A stretch of 64,000 nt of DNA from NCBI RefSeq assembly GCF_023072615.1, contig NZ_JAKNRW010000027.1, positions 1 through 64,000 on the forward strand, given 5' to 3'. Source of the DNA: Pseudomonas violetae (lineage in GTDB: Bacteria > Pseudomonadota > Gammaproteobacteria > Pseudomonadales > Pseudomonadaceae). Positions 43,809-51,148 of this stretch are shown here, piece by piece; positions within the stretch are counted from its first letter, which is position 1; every line of letters begins with the position of its first letter. Below the pieces are notes generated by a model. It saw nothing but the letters and a program-made list of their open reading frames with translations, searched no databases and was not told where the DNA came from. The translations under genes and the position numbers were made by a program.

Positions 43809-44627
43809 TTAGTCGTGGTACATGACCGAGCGACCACCATCGATGGTGATGCACGACGCATTGATGAACGGAGCTTCGTCACTGGCCAGGAATACGGCAG
43901 TCATCGCCACTTCCATCGGCTGGCCGATGCGTCGCGGTGGATGCAGGTCGAACGCGCGCTGACGCTCGGCGTGCGGGTCGGCGAAGCCGTTCCAGTAATC
44001 GACGTTCAACTGGGTTTCAATGTAGCCGGGGGCGATCGCATTGACGCGGATGCCCTTCGGCGCGTATTCGATGCCCAGGGCGCGGGTCAGCCCGAGCAGG
44101 CCATGTTTGGCCACCGGATATGGGAAGCAGCCCGGGATAATGTGGGTGGAATGGGTCGAGGCGATATTGATGATGATGCCAATACCTTGTTCGATCATCT
44201 GCGGCAGTACCGCCTTGCAGCCGTACCAGGCACCGTCCAGGTCGATGGCAAAGCAGCGACGCCAATCTTCCTCGGTCATTTCCAGTGGATCGCGGAACAC
44301 GTTGACCCCGGCACAGTTGACTAGTACATCGATCCGGCCATGCAACTCGATCGCCAGTCGCGCCATCTGGTGCAGGTCGTCCTGCCGCGACACGTCTACT
44401 TTGACAGCCTGGACATCAAAACCCTTGCCCCGCCAGTGCGCCGCAACCTGTTCAACCTTCTCGGCCTGGATATCGCTGATCACCAGCCTGGCCTGCTGCG
44501 AAGCGAAGGTAGCGACGATCGCCTCGCCGATCCCTTGGGCGGCCCCGGTCAGGAGTACCACCTTATCCTTCAGACGCTCACCTTGCGGCGGCTCTGGAAC
44601 AGGCGGCAAGGAAAGAGGCTCAGCCAT
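43809..44627 (-). CDS. Sugar 1-dehydrogenase, SDR family (D-galactose/L-arabinose type)
   Basis: 272 residues. NAD(P) motif TGAAQGIGEA, NCAG, catalytic Ser in NIASTHSTH and YPVAKHG with Tyr and Lys. The segment HIIPGCFPYPVAKHGLLGLTRALG matches D-galactose/L-arabinose 1-dehydrogenases of rhizobia and pseudomonads. It oxidises the aldose to the aldonolactone, which the gene upstream hydrolyses. Placed with the araFGH importer, it starts the oxidative pathway that dgoDKA completes. Start ATG 44627 has AAAAGGAG, and a short frame overlaps it by 8 bp. Confidence 0.87.
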   Translation of the reverse strand: MAEPLSLPPVPEPPQGERLKDKVVLLTGAAQGIGEAIVATFASQQARLVISDIQAEKVEQVAAHWRGKGFDVQAVKVDVSRQDDLHQMARLAIELHGRIDVLVNCAGVNVFRDPLEMTEEDWRRCFAIDLDGAWYGCKAVLPQMIEQGIGIIINIASTHSTHIIPGCFPYPVAKHGLLGLTRALGIEYAPKGIRVNAIAPGYIETQLNVDYWNGFADPHAERQRAFDLHPPRRIGQPMEVAMTAVFLASDEAPFINASCITIDGGRSVMYHD

Positions 44628-44712
44628 GGGTCAGGACTCCTTTTCGCAGGCACGACAAAAACCGGGCACCTGTCGATGTCCGGTCGTAATACGGATGGGA
44701 AAATCGCTGCAT
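44620..44712 (-). CDS. Possible 30-codon leader peptide upstream of the sugar dehydrogenase
   Basis: ATG 44712, preceded by AGGTGA, opens a 30-codon frame (MQRFSHPYYDRTSTGARF...) that ends at a TGA at 44620-44622, overlapping the dehydrogenase start by 8 bp. Its position after the promoter and ribosome site corresponds exactly to that of dgoK after the sister promoter. It could couple translation of the dehydrogenase to ribosomes on the leader, or be a vestige of the gene the copied promoter once served. Confidence 0.35.
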   Translation of the reverse strand: MQRFSHPYYDRTSTGARFLSCLRKGVLTHG

Positions 44713-44764
44713 CACTTCACCTGTCTTGTTTTTTTGTTGTGAGTGCGTGTAACCGATGCGGCCG

Positions 44765-44820
44765 ACTATAAACCCGACCGCACAACTATCTCAATATATA
44801 ATTTTACATCCCATATTAAG
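44765..44820 (-). promoter_or_regulatory. Sugar dehydrogenase-araFGH promoter with operator shared with dgo
   Basis: Minus strand: -35 TTGAGA (44794-44789), 18-bp spacer, -10 TATAGT (44770-44765), the same as for dgoK. Upstream, TCAATATAT (44791-44799) and CCCATAT (44810-44816) are spaced as in dgoK (19 bp start to start). It sits immediately after the lactonase stop, so it gives the downstream genes a second promoter. Confidence 0.78.
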
Positions 44821-44824
44821 GGAT

Positions 44825-45700
44825 CTACCCAGCAAAACGCTGACAGACTTTCCCTTCAACATCGACTTCCATTGCCAGCAATGCACCGTCCAGCGGGTGA
44901 TTACGCGGGCTCGCAGCGCTGGTGATGTAGAGGGTTTGCAGGTCCCGGCCGCCAAACACGCAACTGGTGGGACGGCTAACCGGTAGCTCGATCACTCGAT
45001 CGACCTGCCCTTGGGGCGTCAGCCTGAGCAGGCAGCTGCCGTCCCATCGGGCGTTCCAGACATGTCCCTGGGCATCCATTGCTGAGCCATCCGGGCCACC
45101 ACGCGAATGGGGGCCGAACCAGACACGCGCGGGATCAAGGTTGCCGTCAGTGCGGATGAAATGCTGGTACAGGGTGCCGTCGAGGCTGTCGCCGAAGTGC
45201 ACAGTGGTCTGGTCATCACTCCACAGCAGGGTGTTGGGAATGCCCAGCCCGCGCAGCAACGGCGTGACGCGACCATCATGATCGATACGGAATAGGCCAC
45301 CGGAGCGACGCGTCAGCGGTAAGTCCTCGCCCTTGAGGCCGATGTTGTTCTGCATGGTGCTGAGCCACAGCCGCCCCTGGGCATCGCAGCGTGCCTCGTT
45401 CGTGCGGTTACCCGGTTGCGGATCAACCACGCAGAACAGACTCAGTCGCGGTTCAAGGCCAGGGGAGTCAAGGTCGAGGCGATAGACTCCGCTGCTCAAA
45501 GTCACCAGCGCGTCGCCGCTGTCACAGGGAATGAAGGCCGACACGTGCTCCGGCATCTCCCAGATCTGCACATTAGCGCCGATCAGGCGCAGTGCCTGCT
45601 TGCCCGCGATATCGACCCAGTACAGCGCCTGGGTCGCGACGTCCCAGAACGGAGCCTCGCCCAGCCGGGCACGGTGTTCGGTTACTGCATTGCACGCCAT
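44825..45700 (-). CDS. SMP-30/gluconolactonase family aldonolactonase
   Basis: 291 residues, six-bladed beta-propeller of the SMP-30 family: LGEAPFWDVATQALYWVDI at 12-30 with the metal-binding Glu, GRLWLSTMQNN, and GGPDGSAMDAQGHVWNARW. The family hydrolyses sugar lactones with a divalent metal. Here it is placed between the GntR gene and the sugar dehydrogenase, so it hydrolyses the 1,4- or 1,5-lactone of galactonate (or arabinonate) to the acid for DgoD. No signal peptide, so cytoplasmic. Confidence 0.9.
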   Translation of the reverse strand: MACNAVTEHRARLGEAPFWDVATQALYWVDIAGKQALRLIGANVQIWEMPEHVSAFIPCDSGDALVTLSSGVYRLDLDSPGLEPRLSLFCVVDPQPGNRTNEARCDAQGRLWLSTMQNNIGLKGEDLPLTRRSGGLFRIDHDGRVTPLLRGLGIPNTLLWSDDQTTVHFGDSLDGTLYQHFIRTDGNLDPARVWFGPHSRGGPDGSAMDAQGHVWNARWDGSCLLRLTPQGQVDRVIELPVSRPTSCVFGGRDLQTLYITSAASPRNHPLDGALLAMEVDVEGKVCQRFAG

Positions 45701-45746
45701 GAAACCTCCTGCCCTATTCTTTTTTTTGTAGGTCGCAGCGCGGCCG

Positions 45747-46463
45747 TCAACTGGCCTTTTTATCGGCCATGACTTGCGGGTAGTAACGCTTGATGGCCAG
45801 GTCCGCGTTATCGATCAGGGTCATGCAGGCCCAGACCCCGCGCGCAGTATCGCGGGCGGCGATGGCCTCGGCCATGTCCCTGTGGATGGGCAGGGTTCGT
45901 CGCAATTCGTCCGGATCGGCAGCAGATACCTCGAAGGACACGGCCAGCAGCGCACCGAGGGCCGGGACCATCTGTTCGATGAATTGATTATGGCTGGCGG
46001 AGAGTATGCATTCGTGAAACATCTGGTCGGCGCGGTTGTAGTCGACGCCGCTGTCCACCGCCCGTTCGAGCGCATTGAAGGCCTGGCGTATCGCCTGGAC
46101 CTGCTCGGCGGTGGCTCTTTCACAAGCCCAACGCACCGCCATCGGCTCAATGGTGCGGCGCAGGTCCAGGAGGTCGTCGACGAAATTTTCCGGTAGGCCA
46201 CTGTGCGAGAGCCAGCCCACCACCTGCGGATCAAAGAGGTTCCAGCGGCGCACTGGCAAAACCCGGGTGCCAACTTTCGGGCCGACTTCGAGCATTCCTT
46301 TAGCAACCAGGGTCTTGATGGCTTCGCGGATAACCGTGCGACTGACACCCAACTGCTCGCCCAGGTCGGCTTCGACCTTGATGGTCGCGCCGGGCTTTAC
46401 CTGGCCAGTGGCGATCCAGCAACCCAGCCAGTCGACGGTCGATGCGTGAAAGCTACTGGACAT
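45747..46463 (-). CDS. FadR-subfamily GntR regulator of the sugar operon
   Basis: 238 residues. Winged helix at about 10-75 (LGEQLGVSRTVIREAIKTLVAKGMLEVGPKVGTRV) and FCD domain at about 90-225 with the metal/ligand helices (DLRRTIEPMAVRWACERA, DQMFHECILSASHN, HRDMAEAIAARD). It leads the lactonase-dehydrogenase-araFGH cluster. FCD regulators of sugar-acid pathways usually bind a small hydroxy acid. An ATCATACGAT motif 58 bp upstream is a likely autoregulatory site. Confidence 0.9.
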   Translation of the reverse strand: MSSSFHASTVDWLGCWIATGQVKPGATIKVEADLGEQLGVSRTVIREAIKTLVAKGMLEVGPKVGTRVLPVRRWNLFDPQVVGWLSHSGLPENFVDDLLDLRRTIEPMAVRWACERATAEQVQAIRQAFNALERAVDSGVDYNRADQMFHECILSASHNQFIEQMVPALGALLAVSFEVSAADPDELRRTLPIHRDMAEAIAARDTARGVWACMTLIDNADLAIKRYYPQVMADKKAS

Positions 46464-46520
46464 GGAGACCTCGATGCTGGGGCGACGTTAAGACGCTCGC
46501 GATGGGTGTCCACGCTAATC

Positions 46521-46530
46521 ATCATACGAT
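46521..46530. promoter_or_regulatory. Candidate GntR operator
   Basis: ATCATACGAT, imperfect palindrome, within AATCATCATACGATT, 58-67 bp upstream of the GntR start. FadR-type regulators favour short AT-flanked sites of this size. Similar to the ATCATATTATGAT site before araF. Confidence 0.4.
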
Positions 46531-46572
46531 TGGGTGTCAATTTGTATTTAACAGTCTGCCCACAAAAATCGG

Positions 46573-47133
46573 TCAGGGCTCAAGACCGATCGGGAAGAAC
46601 TCACCACCACTCCACACGCCAAGCCAGCGCAGCCCGCCGATTTCACGGGTGACGGCCAGCTCCACCAACTGGTAGAACACATTGCGATGGATGAGCGCTT
46701 CGAGATTGCTCCGCACATGCACGTAAGGCGCCGGCTCCTGGGTGACCGGATCGATCACCACGCGGATCGGGTGCTCGACGCCCGCTTCGGCAGTCTCCTC
46801 AACATTGGTGGTAAACCGCAGCAACTGCGCCTCACCCTCTCCTTCCACGTCCACGGCGATGGCCACAAACGGCGCGTCATCGACCTTGATACCGACCTTC
46901 TCGACCGGCGTGATCAGAAAGTAATCATCACCGTCGCGGCGGATGATGGTGGAGAACAGCTTGACCATCGGCTTGCGTCCGATCGGCGTGCCCAGGTAAT
47001 ACCAGGTGCCGTCCCGGGCTATGCGCATATCAATGTCGCCACAGAAGTCGGGATTCCACAGGTGGACCGGCGGCAGGCCTTTGGTCTTGGGAATCTGCCC
47101 CAACAGGTCGTTGGCTTTTTGCGGTCCGCTCAT
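46573..47133 (-). CDS. DUF1285 protein
   Basis: 186 residues. GLPPVHLWNPDFCGDIDMRIARDGTWYYLGTPIGR is the family core, with KLFSTIIRRDGDDYFLITPVEKV next. DUF1285 proteins are conserved in proteobacteria and adopt a lipid-barrel-like fold; role unknown. Start ATG 47133 follows AAGGAG. It is followed by the GntR regulator in the same direction at 109 bp, with no evident functional tie, and preceded by a DUF4823 lipoprotein. Confidence 0.88.
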   Translation of the reverse strand: MSGPQKANDLLGQIPKTKGLPPVHLWNPDFCGDIDMRIARDGTWYYLGTPIGRKPMVKLFSTIIRRDGDDYFLITPVEKVGIKVDDAPFVAIAVDVEGEGEAQLLRFTTNVEETAEAGVEHPIRVVIDPVTQEPAPYVHVRSNLEALIHRNVFYQLVELAVTREIGGLRWLGVWSGGEFFPIGLEP

Positions 47134-47150
47134 GGTGTACTCCTTGGAAA

Positions 47151-47759
47151 TTATTGATCACTGATGCCCAGCAGGCTGCGCGCGTACTGCTCAAGCGGCG
47201 GACCCATCAGGTCCTCGGGCCTGGAGTCGTGGAACGTCAGCAAACCGCCGCGACTCTTGATGCGTGCAGTATCGATCAAATACTGGGTGCTGGTCTCGAT
47301 CAACATGATCTGAATCACGCCAGTATCGATACCCAGCCGGTCCAAGGCTTCCTGATCCAGCCACTCATCGGAGTTGCCGATGCGGTCATCGGCCTTGGCA
47401 AAGCGCGTGTACAGCAGATAGTGAGCGCCCACTGCGCGGGCCTCGCCCATGGCTTCGTCGAGACCCTCGGGGGCGCGAGCGCGGCGCACCATGGGGAAGT
47501 ATTCGATAAATCCATCGAAGGCGACTTCGGCAATGACGTTGGGCCGCGGGTAAGCAGTGCCGCCAGGTGGCGCAAAAGCACCTTGGGCGATGTAGACGAA
47601 GGAGTCCGCCTGGATCCGCAGGTTATTGACCCGACGACTGTCGCTGTGGTCGAGCAGGCCGGCATCACTCATGTGATAACGGGTGCCTTCGGCCATATCA
47701 CTGACGTTCATGCAGCCACCAAGCGCCAAAATGGCCAGCAGCAAAACCGGGTTACGCAT
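47151..47759 (-). CDS. DUF4823 lipoprotein
   Basis: 202 residues. Lipobox LALGGC with Cys16. Family core VNNLRIQADSFVYIAQGAFA and YPRPNVIAEVAFDGFIEYFPMVRRA. DUF4823 is a Pseudomonas-centred family of unknown function, probably outer membrane. It ends 17 bp before the DUF1285 gene, so the two may share a transcript. Its C-terminal region TRIKSRGGLLTFHDSRPEDLMGPP looks compact and conserved. Confidence 0.85.
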   Translation of the reverse strand: MRNPVLLLAILALGGCMNVSDMAEGTRYHMSDAGLLDHSDSRRVNNLRIQADSFVYIAQGAFAPPGGTAYPRPNVIAEVAFDGFIEYFPMVRRARAPEGLDEAMGEARAVGAHYLLYTRFAKADDRIGNSDEWLDQEALDRLGIDTGVIQIMLIETSTQYLIDTARIKSRGGLLTFHDSRPEDLMGPPLEQYARSLLGISDQ

Positions 47760-47870
47760 CCTGTCCTCCAGAGGCCGGTGACGGAAAACCGGCGAATGGG
47801 CGTTGGATGCAGCTTCCGCGCCAGCTCAAGCTCAAGCTTATCGGTGCCTGATGCTCGCGAAGGCGGATTT

Positions 47871-48839
47871 TCAGCCGCCGATGATCTTCATGATGGTCGC
47901 GCCACCGGAGAACGCCACTTCCTGCTTGTCTCCCAGCGCCTTTACCAGAAGCCGCTGCAAGGCTGGCAACGCCTGGTGGCGAGGTTTGTCCAGCAGGTCG
48001 CCGACATAGTGGCGGTTGCTCGACGACAGGCAACCATGCAGCCAGCCCGTAGACGACAGCCGCAACCGCGAGCAGGTGCGGCAGAATGGCACGCTTTCGT
48101 TGGCAATCACCCCGAAGTGGCCCATGCCTGGGATCTCGTAGCGCACCGCCGTGGCATCGACGGGGGCATCGGCCTGCAGGTACTCGTAGCGCTCGCCAAT
48201 CAGGTCGAGCAACTGCTGGAGGCTGACGAATTGCTGCAGGAAGGCATTGGAGTCACTGGCAAGGTGCCCCATGCGCATCAGCTCGATAAAGCGCAGTTCA
48301 TAGCCACGCTCCAGGCAATAATCGAGCAGCGGCATCACCTGGTCGAGGTTCTGCCCGCGCAACGGCACCATGTTGACCTTGATCTTCATGCCCGCCGCGC
48401 TGGCCTGGTCCATGCCATTGAGCACGGTCGCCAGGTCGCCGCCACGCGCGATGCTACGGAATGCGCCGGCATCCAGGGTATCGAGGGACACATTGATCCG
48501 GCGGATGCCGGCGTCCACGAGCAATGGCAGCTTCTTCGCCAGCAACTGGCCATTGGTGGTCAGGCTGATGTCTTCCAGGCCCATCTTGCCAACGGCGGCC
48601 ATGAAGGCTTCGAGTTTCGGACTGACCAGCGGCTCGCCACCCGTGATGCGCAAACGCTCGATGCCAGCCGCTTCGATCAGATAGGCCACGCCGCGCGCCA
48701 TAGCATCGGCTGACAGTTCATCCTGCGCAGCCACCAGCCGCTTGCCATCAGGCACGCAGTAAGTACACGCGTAATTGCAGGCTGAGGTCAGGCTGATCCG
48801 CAAATTGCGAAAACGCCTGCCTTGACGGTCAACGATCAT
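47871..48839 (-). CDS. moaA: GTP 3',8-cyclase MoaA (radical SAM)
   Basis: 322 residues. Radical SAM cluster CNYACTYC with Cys21, Cys25 and Cys28; GGEP motif (RITGGEPLVSP) for SAM; C-terminal [4Fe-4S] cysteines in CRTCSRLRLSSTGWLHGC. It converts GTP to 3',8-cH2GTP in the first step of molybdenum cofactor synthesis. No other moa gene is adjacent, as in other pseudomonads where the pathway genes are scattered and more than one moaA copy may exist. Just upstream is a perfect palindrome with 12-bp arms (48869-48900). Confidence 0.92.
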   Translation of the reverse strand: MIVDRQGRRFRNLRISLTSACNYACTYCVPDGKRLVAAQDELSADAMARGVAYLIEAAGIERLRITGGEPLVSPKLEAFMAAVGKMGLEDISLTTNGQLLAKKLPLLVDAGIRRINVSLDTLDAGAFRSIARGGDLATVLNGMDQASAAGMKIKVNMVPLRGQNLDQVMPLLDYCLERGYELRFIELMRMGHLASDSNAFLQQFVSLQQLLDLIGERYEYLQADAPVDATAVRYEIPGMGHFGVIANESVPFCRTCSRLRLSSTGWLHGCLSSSNRHYVGDLLDKPRHQALPALQRLLVKALGDKQEVAFSGGATIMKIIGG

Positions 48840-48868
48840 GGAGCACTCCGGCGAAAGGAAATGGAACA

Positions 48869-48900
48869 GCTAAAACTTGACTCACAAATCAAGTTTTAGC
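48869..48900. promoter_or_regulatory. Perfect 12-bp-arm inverted repeat in front of moaA
   Basis: GCTAAAACTTGA (48869-48880), 8-bp centre CTCACAAA, TCAAGTTTTAGC (48889-48900). It is 30 bp upstream of the moaA ATG, between moaA and the TetR gene. There is no T-run and the stem is AT-rich, so an operator or RNA hairpin is more likely than a terminator. Confidence 0.7.
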
Positions 48901-48977
48901 AAGCCCCATGCCTGAGTATATTCCTGCGGTCCTCGCCATGGTGCGAATATCATGGCGCAATCAGGCTGCTGAATGGC

Positions 48978-49616
48978 TCAGCTGCTTGGAGTGTCGGTGT
49001 CGCGCTTGCGCTTGTTGCCCATGCGCACGCCGATGTCCATCAGGAACTGGAAGAAGCCTTCCTGATCTTCCAGCACATTGCTCCAGAACGGCGAGTGATA
49101 CAGCGCCACGGCACCGTGCACCAGCGCCCAGGATGCGCAGTAGTGGAAGTAAGGCGGGACATCTTCGAGCTTGCCTTCGCTGATCCGGCCCTTGATCAAC
49201 AGGGTCAGGCGCTCGAAGTTCGAGGCGCGGATCTTGTGCAGTTCCTCGACCATCTCCGGCACCTGATTGCCCTTGACCACCTTTTCTTCCAGGCGATCGA
49301 ACAACCGGTAGCGTTGCGGATCGCGCATGCGGAATTCGAAGTAGGCGCGGGACAGCGCTTCCTTGTCCTTGTCGACATCGGCGGAGTGCAACAGCTCGTT
49401 CAGGTCACGCTCGTAGTCGAGCATCAGGCGCAAGTAGATCTCGGCCTTGGACTTGAAGTGCTTGTAGATCGTGCCTTTGCCGATACCGACGGCATCAGCA
49501 ATCATCTCGACGGTGACACTGTCTTCACCTTGTTCGAGGAACAGCTTGAGCGCGGTATCGAGAATTTCCTGCTCGCGGCGACGAAACTCACGGACCTTAC
49601 GAGGTTCTTTATGCAT
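48978..49616 (-). CDS. TetR family regulator
   Basis: 212 residues from ATG 49616 (MHKEPRKVREFRRREQEIL); the longer frame runs into the region assigned to an sRNA promoter. Helix-turn-helix at about 35-60 (VTVEMIADAVGIGKGTIYKHFKSKAEIY). The C-terminal part matches the PA2957-type orphan TetR regulators near moaA/tatD in Pseudomonas. Ligand unknown. It may bind the palindrome 78 bp after its end, in front of moaA, but that is inference. Confidence 0.88.
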   Translation of the reverse strand: MHKEPRKVREFRRREQEILDTALKLFLEQGEDSVTVEMIADAVGIGKGTIYKHFKSKAEIYLRLMLDYERDLNELLHSADVDKDKEALSRAYFEFRMRDPQRYRLFDRLEEKVVKGNQVPEMVEELHKIRASNFERLTLLIKGRISEGKLEDVPPYFHYCASWALVHGAVALYHSPFWSNVLEDQEGFFQFLMDIGVRMGNKRKRDTDTPSS

Positions 49617-49791
49617 AAGAAAAAGGTCTGTAGGGGTCAAAATTCGAAGCCGCGTATTATGCCTAACTTGCGCCAAAATGCACGGATCATCCGACCATAT
49701 CTGTGTTTCTTGAGGTTTTCCTGCACCTGGCCGATTGATGAGAACACTTCCGAAGCGCGGGTATTCCAAAATTGTTTAAAAACCCGACCGG

Positions 49792-49798
49792 CTAAACT
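49792..49798 (+). promoter_or_regulatory. Sigma-S-like -10 element for the sRNA gene
   Basis: CTAAACT within CGGCTAAACTGG resembles the RpoS -10 CTATACT. It sits at the right distance from a downstream terminator-ended, non-coding unit. RgsA of Pseudomonas is RpoS-dependent. Confidence 0.55.
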
Positions 49799-49803
49799 GG
49801 ACT

Positions 49804-49949
49804 CAGCGCAATACTGATCAATACTTCAACTGTCGACGGGACATCTCCCCCAAGTGTCTCGACGATAAAGGTACCAACGGACCGCGTATCTTTGTTTTAC
49901 TCCTAATGGTCTTAACCCGGATTCACCCCCCAGAACCCGGGTTTTTTTT
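49804..49949 (+). ncRNA. rgsA: Probable sRNA RgsA
   Basis: Between tatD and the TetR gene, where RgsA is encoded in Pseudomonas, a plus-strand unit has a sigma-S-like -10 box, no coding frame, and a strong terminator. The centre has C-rich, probably single-stranded segments (GGGACATCTCCCCCAAGTG) and the 3' hairpin ends in eight T, the usual form of an Hfq-dependent sRNA. The 5' end is estimated from the -10 position. RgsA is known to affect oxidative stress and swarming and to depend on RpoS and, indirectly, GacA. Both flanking genes are on the other strand, which argues that the terminator serves its own transcript. The rest of 49617-49958 shows nothing else. Confidence 0.75.
49914..49949 (+). 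terminator. Terminator of the sRNA unit
   Basis: AACCCGG / CCGGGTT stem with a 16-nt C-rich loop and a run of eight T on the plus strand. Neither flanking gene is on this strand. Confidence 0.88.
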
Positions 49950-49958
49950 GCCTGCGAT

Positions 49959-50744
49959 TTAACCTTTCACGTGCGCTAACGGAAACAGCCGCTTGAAATT
50001 CTCAGTGGTTTGCGCGGCAAATTGCTCGTAGGACTCACCGCGCAACATTGCCAGAAATTCCGCTACCTCACGCACGTACTGCGGCAGGTTTGGCTTGCCT
50101 CGATGGGGGATGGGTGCCAGATACGGCGAATCGGTTTCCACCAGCAATCGATCGGCCGGGACCTTGCTGGCGACATCGCGCAGGGCGTCAGCATTGCGGA
50201 AAGTGACAATCCCGGACAAGGAAATGTAATAACCCATGTCCAGTGCCGCTTTCGCCATCTCCCAGTCTTCAGTGAAGCAATGCAGCACCCCTGCCTGAGG
50301 CAGCGCGGCTTCGCGCAGCAGGCTCAGCGTGTCGGCGCGGGCTCCGCGGGTATGAATGATCACCGGTTTGCCGGTCTGCTGTGCCGCCTGCAGATGCAGG
50401 CGAAACGATTCCTGCTGCAACTCGGCCGCTTCCGGCTCGTAGTGGTAGTCCAGGCCTGTCTCACCGATGGCCACCACGCGCGGATGGTTGAGCTCCTGCA
50501 ACAGCCAGTCCAGGGCTGGGGCCGCACCCGGCTGTACATCCAGCGGATGCACGCCAACCGAGCAGTCGACATCGGCGTAACGGTCGGCCAGGGCCTTGAC
50601 GCCGGCGGCATTGTCGACGCTGACGCCAATACACAGAAAGTGACCGACGCCCCGTTGCCGGGCCGCATCCAGCGCTGCATCCAGCGAGCCGTTGTGCGCG
50701 GCGAGGTCGAGTCTATCAAGGTGACAATGGGAATCTACGAGCAT
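49959..50744 (-). CDS. tatD: TatD family metal-dependent hydrolase
   Basis: 261 residues. Metal motif SHCHLD (His6, His8), GETGLDYHYE, HTRGA and a late ETDSPYLAP. TatD-type enzymes are DNases (3'-5' exonuclease, AP endonuclease in some). Last gene of the conserved holB-pilZ-tatD group and possibly co-transcribed with pilZ, 15 bp upstream. Faces the RgsA unit. Confidence 0.93.
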   Translation of the reverse strand: MLVDSHCHLDRLDLAAHNGSLDAALDAARQRGVGHFLCIGVSVDNAAGVKALADRYADVDCSVGVHPLDVQPGAAPALDWLLQELNHPRVVAIGETGLDYHYEPEAAELQQESFRLHLQAAQQTGKPVIIHTRGARADTLSLLREAALPQAGVLHCFTEDWEMAKAALDMGYYISLSGIVTFRNADALRDVASKVPADRLLVETDSPYLAPIPHRGKPNLPQYVREVAEFLAMLRGESYEQFAAQTTENFKRLFPLAHVKG

Positions 50745-50759
50745 GAAGAGGGCTGCAAC

Positions 50760-51116
50760 TTACATCGTATGAGTGGGACGGTCGGACTTCAGGGCTCCGG
50801 CCAGATGGGTTTCGATTCGACTGCGCGCGGTGTTGTCACCGTCATTGAACTGTACACCGACACCGGCGGCGCGGTTGCCCTGAGCGCCTTTGGGCGTGAT
50901 CCAGGTGACCTTGCCGGCGACAGGAATCTTCTCGGCTTCGTCCATCAGGTTGAGCAGCATGAATACTTCGTCGCCCAACCGGTAACTCTTGTTGGTCGGA
51001 ATAAACAGGCCACCGTTCTTGATGAAAGGCATGTACGCCGCGTAAAGCACCGACTTGTCCTTGATGGTCAGGGACAGGATGCCGTTTCGCGGTCCGGAGT
51101 TGACGGGTTCACTCAT
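50760..51116 (-). CDS. pilZ: PilZ domain protein
   Basis: 118 residues from ATG 51116 (MSEPVNSG). It corresponds to the original PilZ of P. aeruginosa, needed for type IV pilus assembly, in its conserved place between holB and tatD. Body: ILSLTIKDKSVLYAAYMPFIKNGGLFIPT and VAGKVTWITPKGAQGNRAAGVGVQF. True PilZ lacks the RxxxR / DxSxxG c-di-GMP residues, and neither is evident here, so it probably does not bind c-di-GMP. It acts through partners such as FimX and PilB. Confidence 0.92.
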   Translation of the reverse strand: MSEPVNSGPRNGILSLTIKDKSVLYAAYMPFIKNGGLFIPTNKSYRLGDEVFMLLNLMDEAEKIPVAGKVTWITPKGAQGNRAAGVGVQFNDGDNTARSRIETHLAGALKSDRPTHTM

Positions 51117-51148
51117 GCTGACCTCCACTGCTGATGTTCAGAGTCTAG

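Noticed and set aside
48881..48888. Anr/FNR box in front of moaA
   Set aside because: The half-sites TTGA and TCAA are separated by 8 bp rather than 6, so the geometry is wrong for FNR-type dimers.
49617..49769. N-terminal extension of the TetR regulator
   Set aside because: The region is not TetR-like and is better explained as the upstream part of the sRNA promoter region; ATG 49616 gives a normal-length protein.
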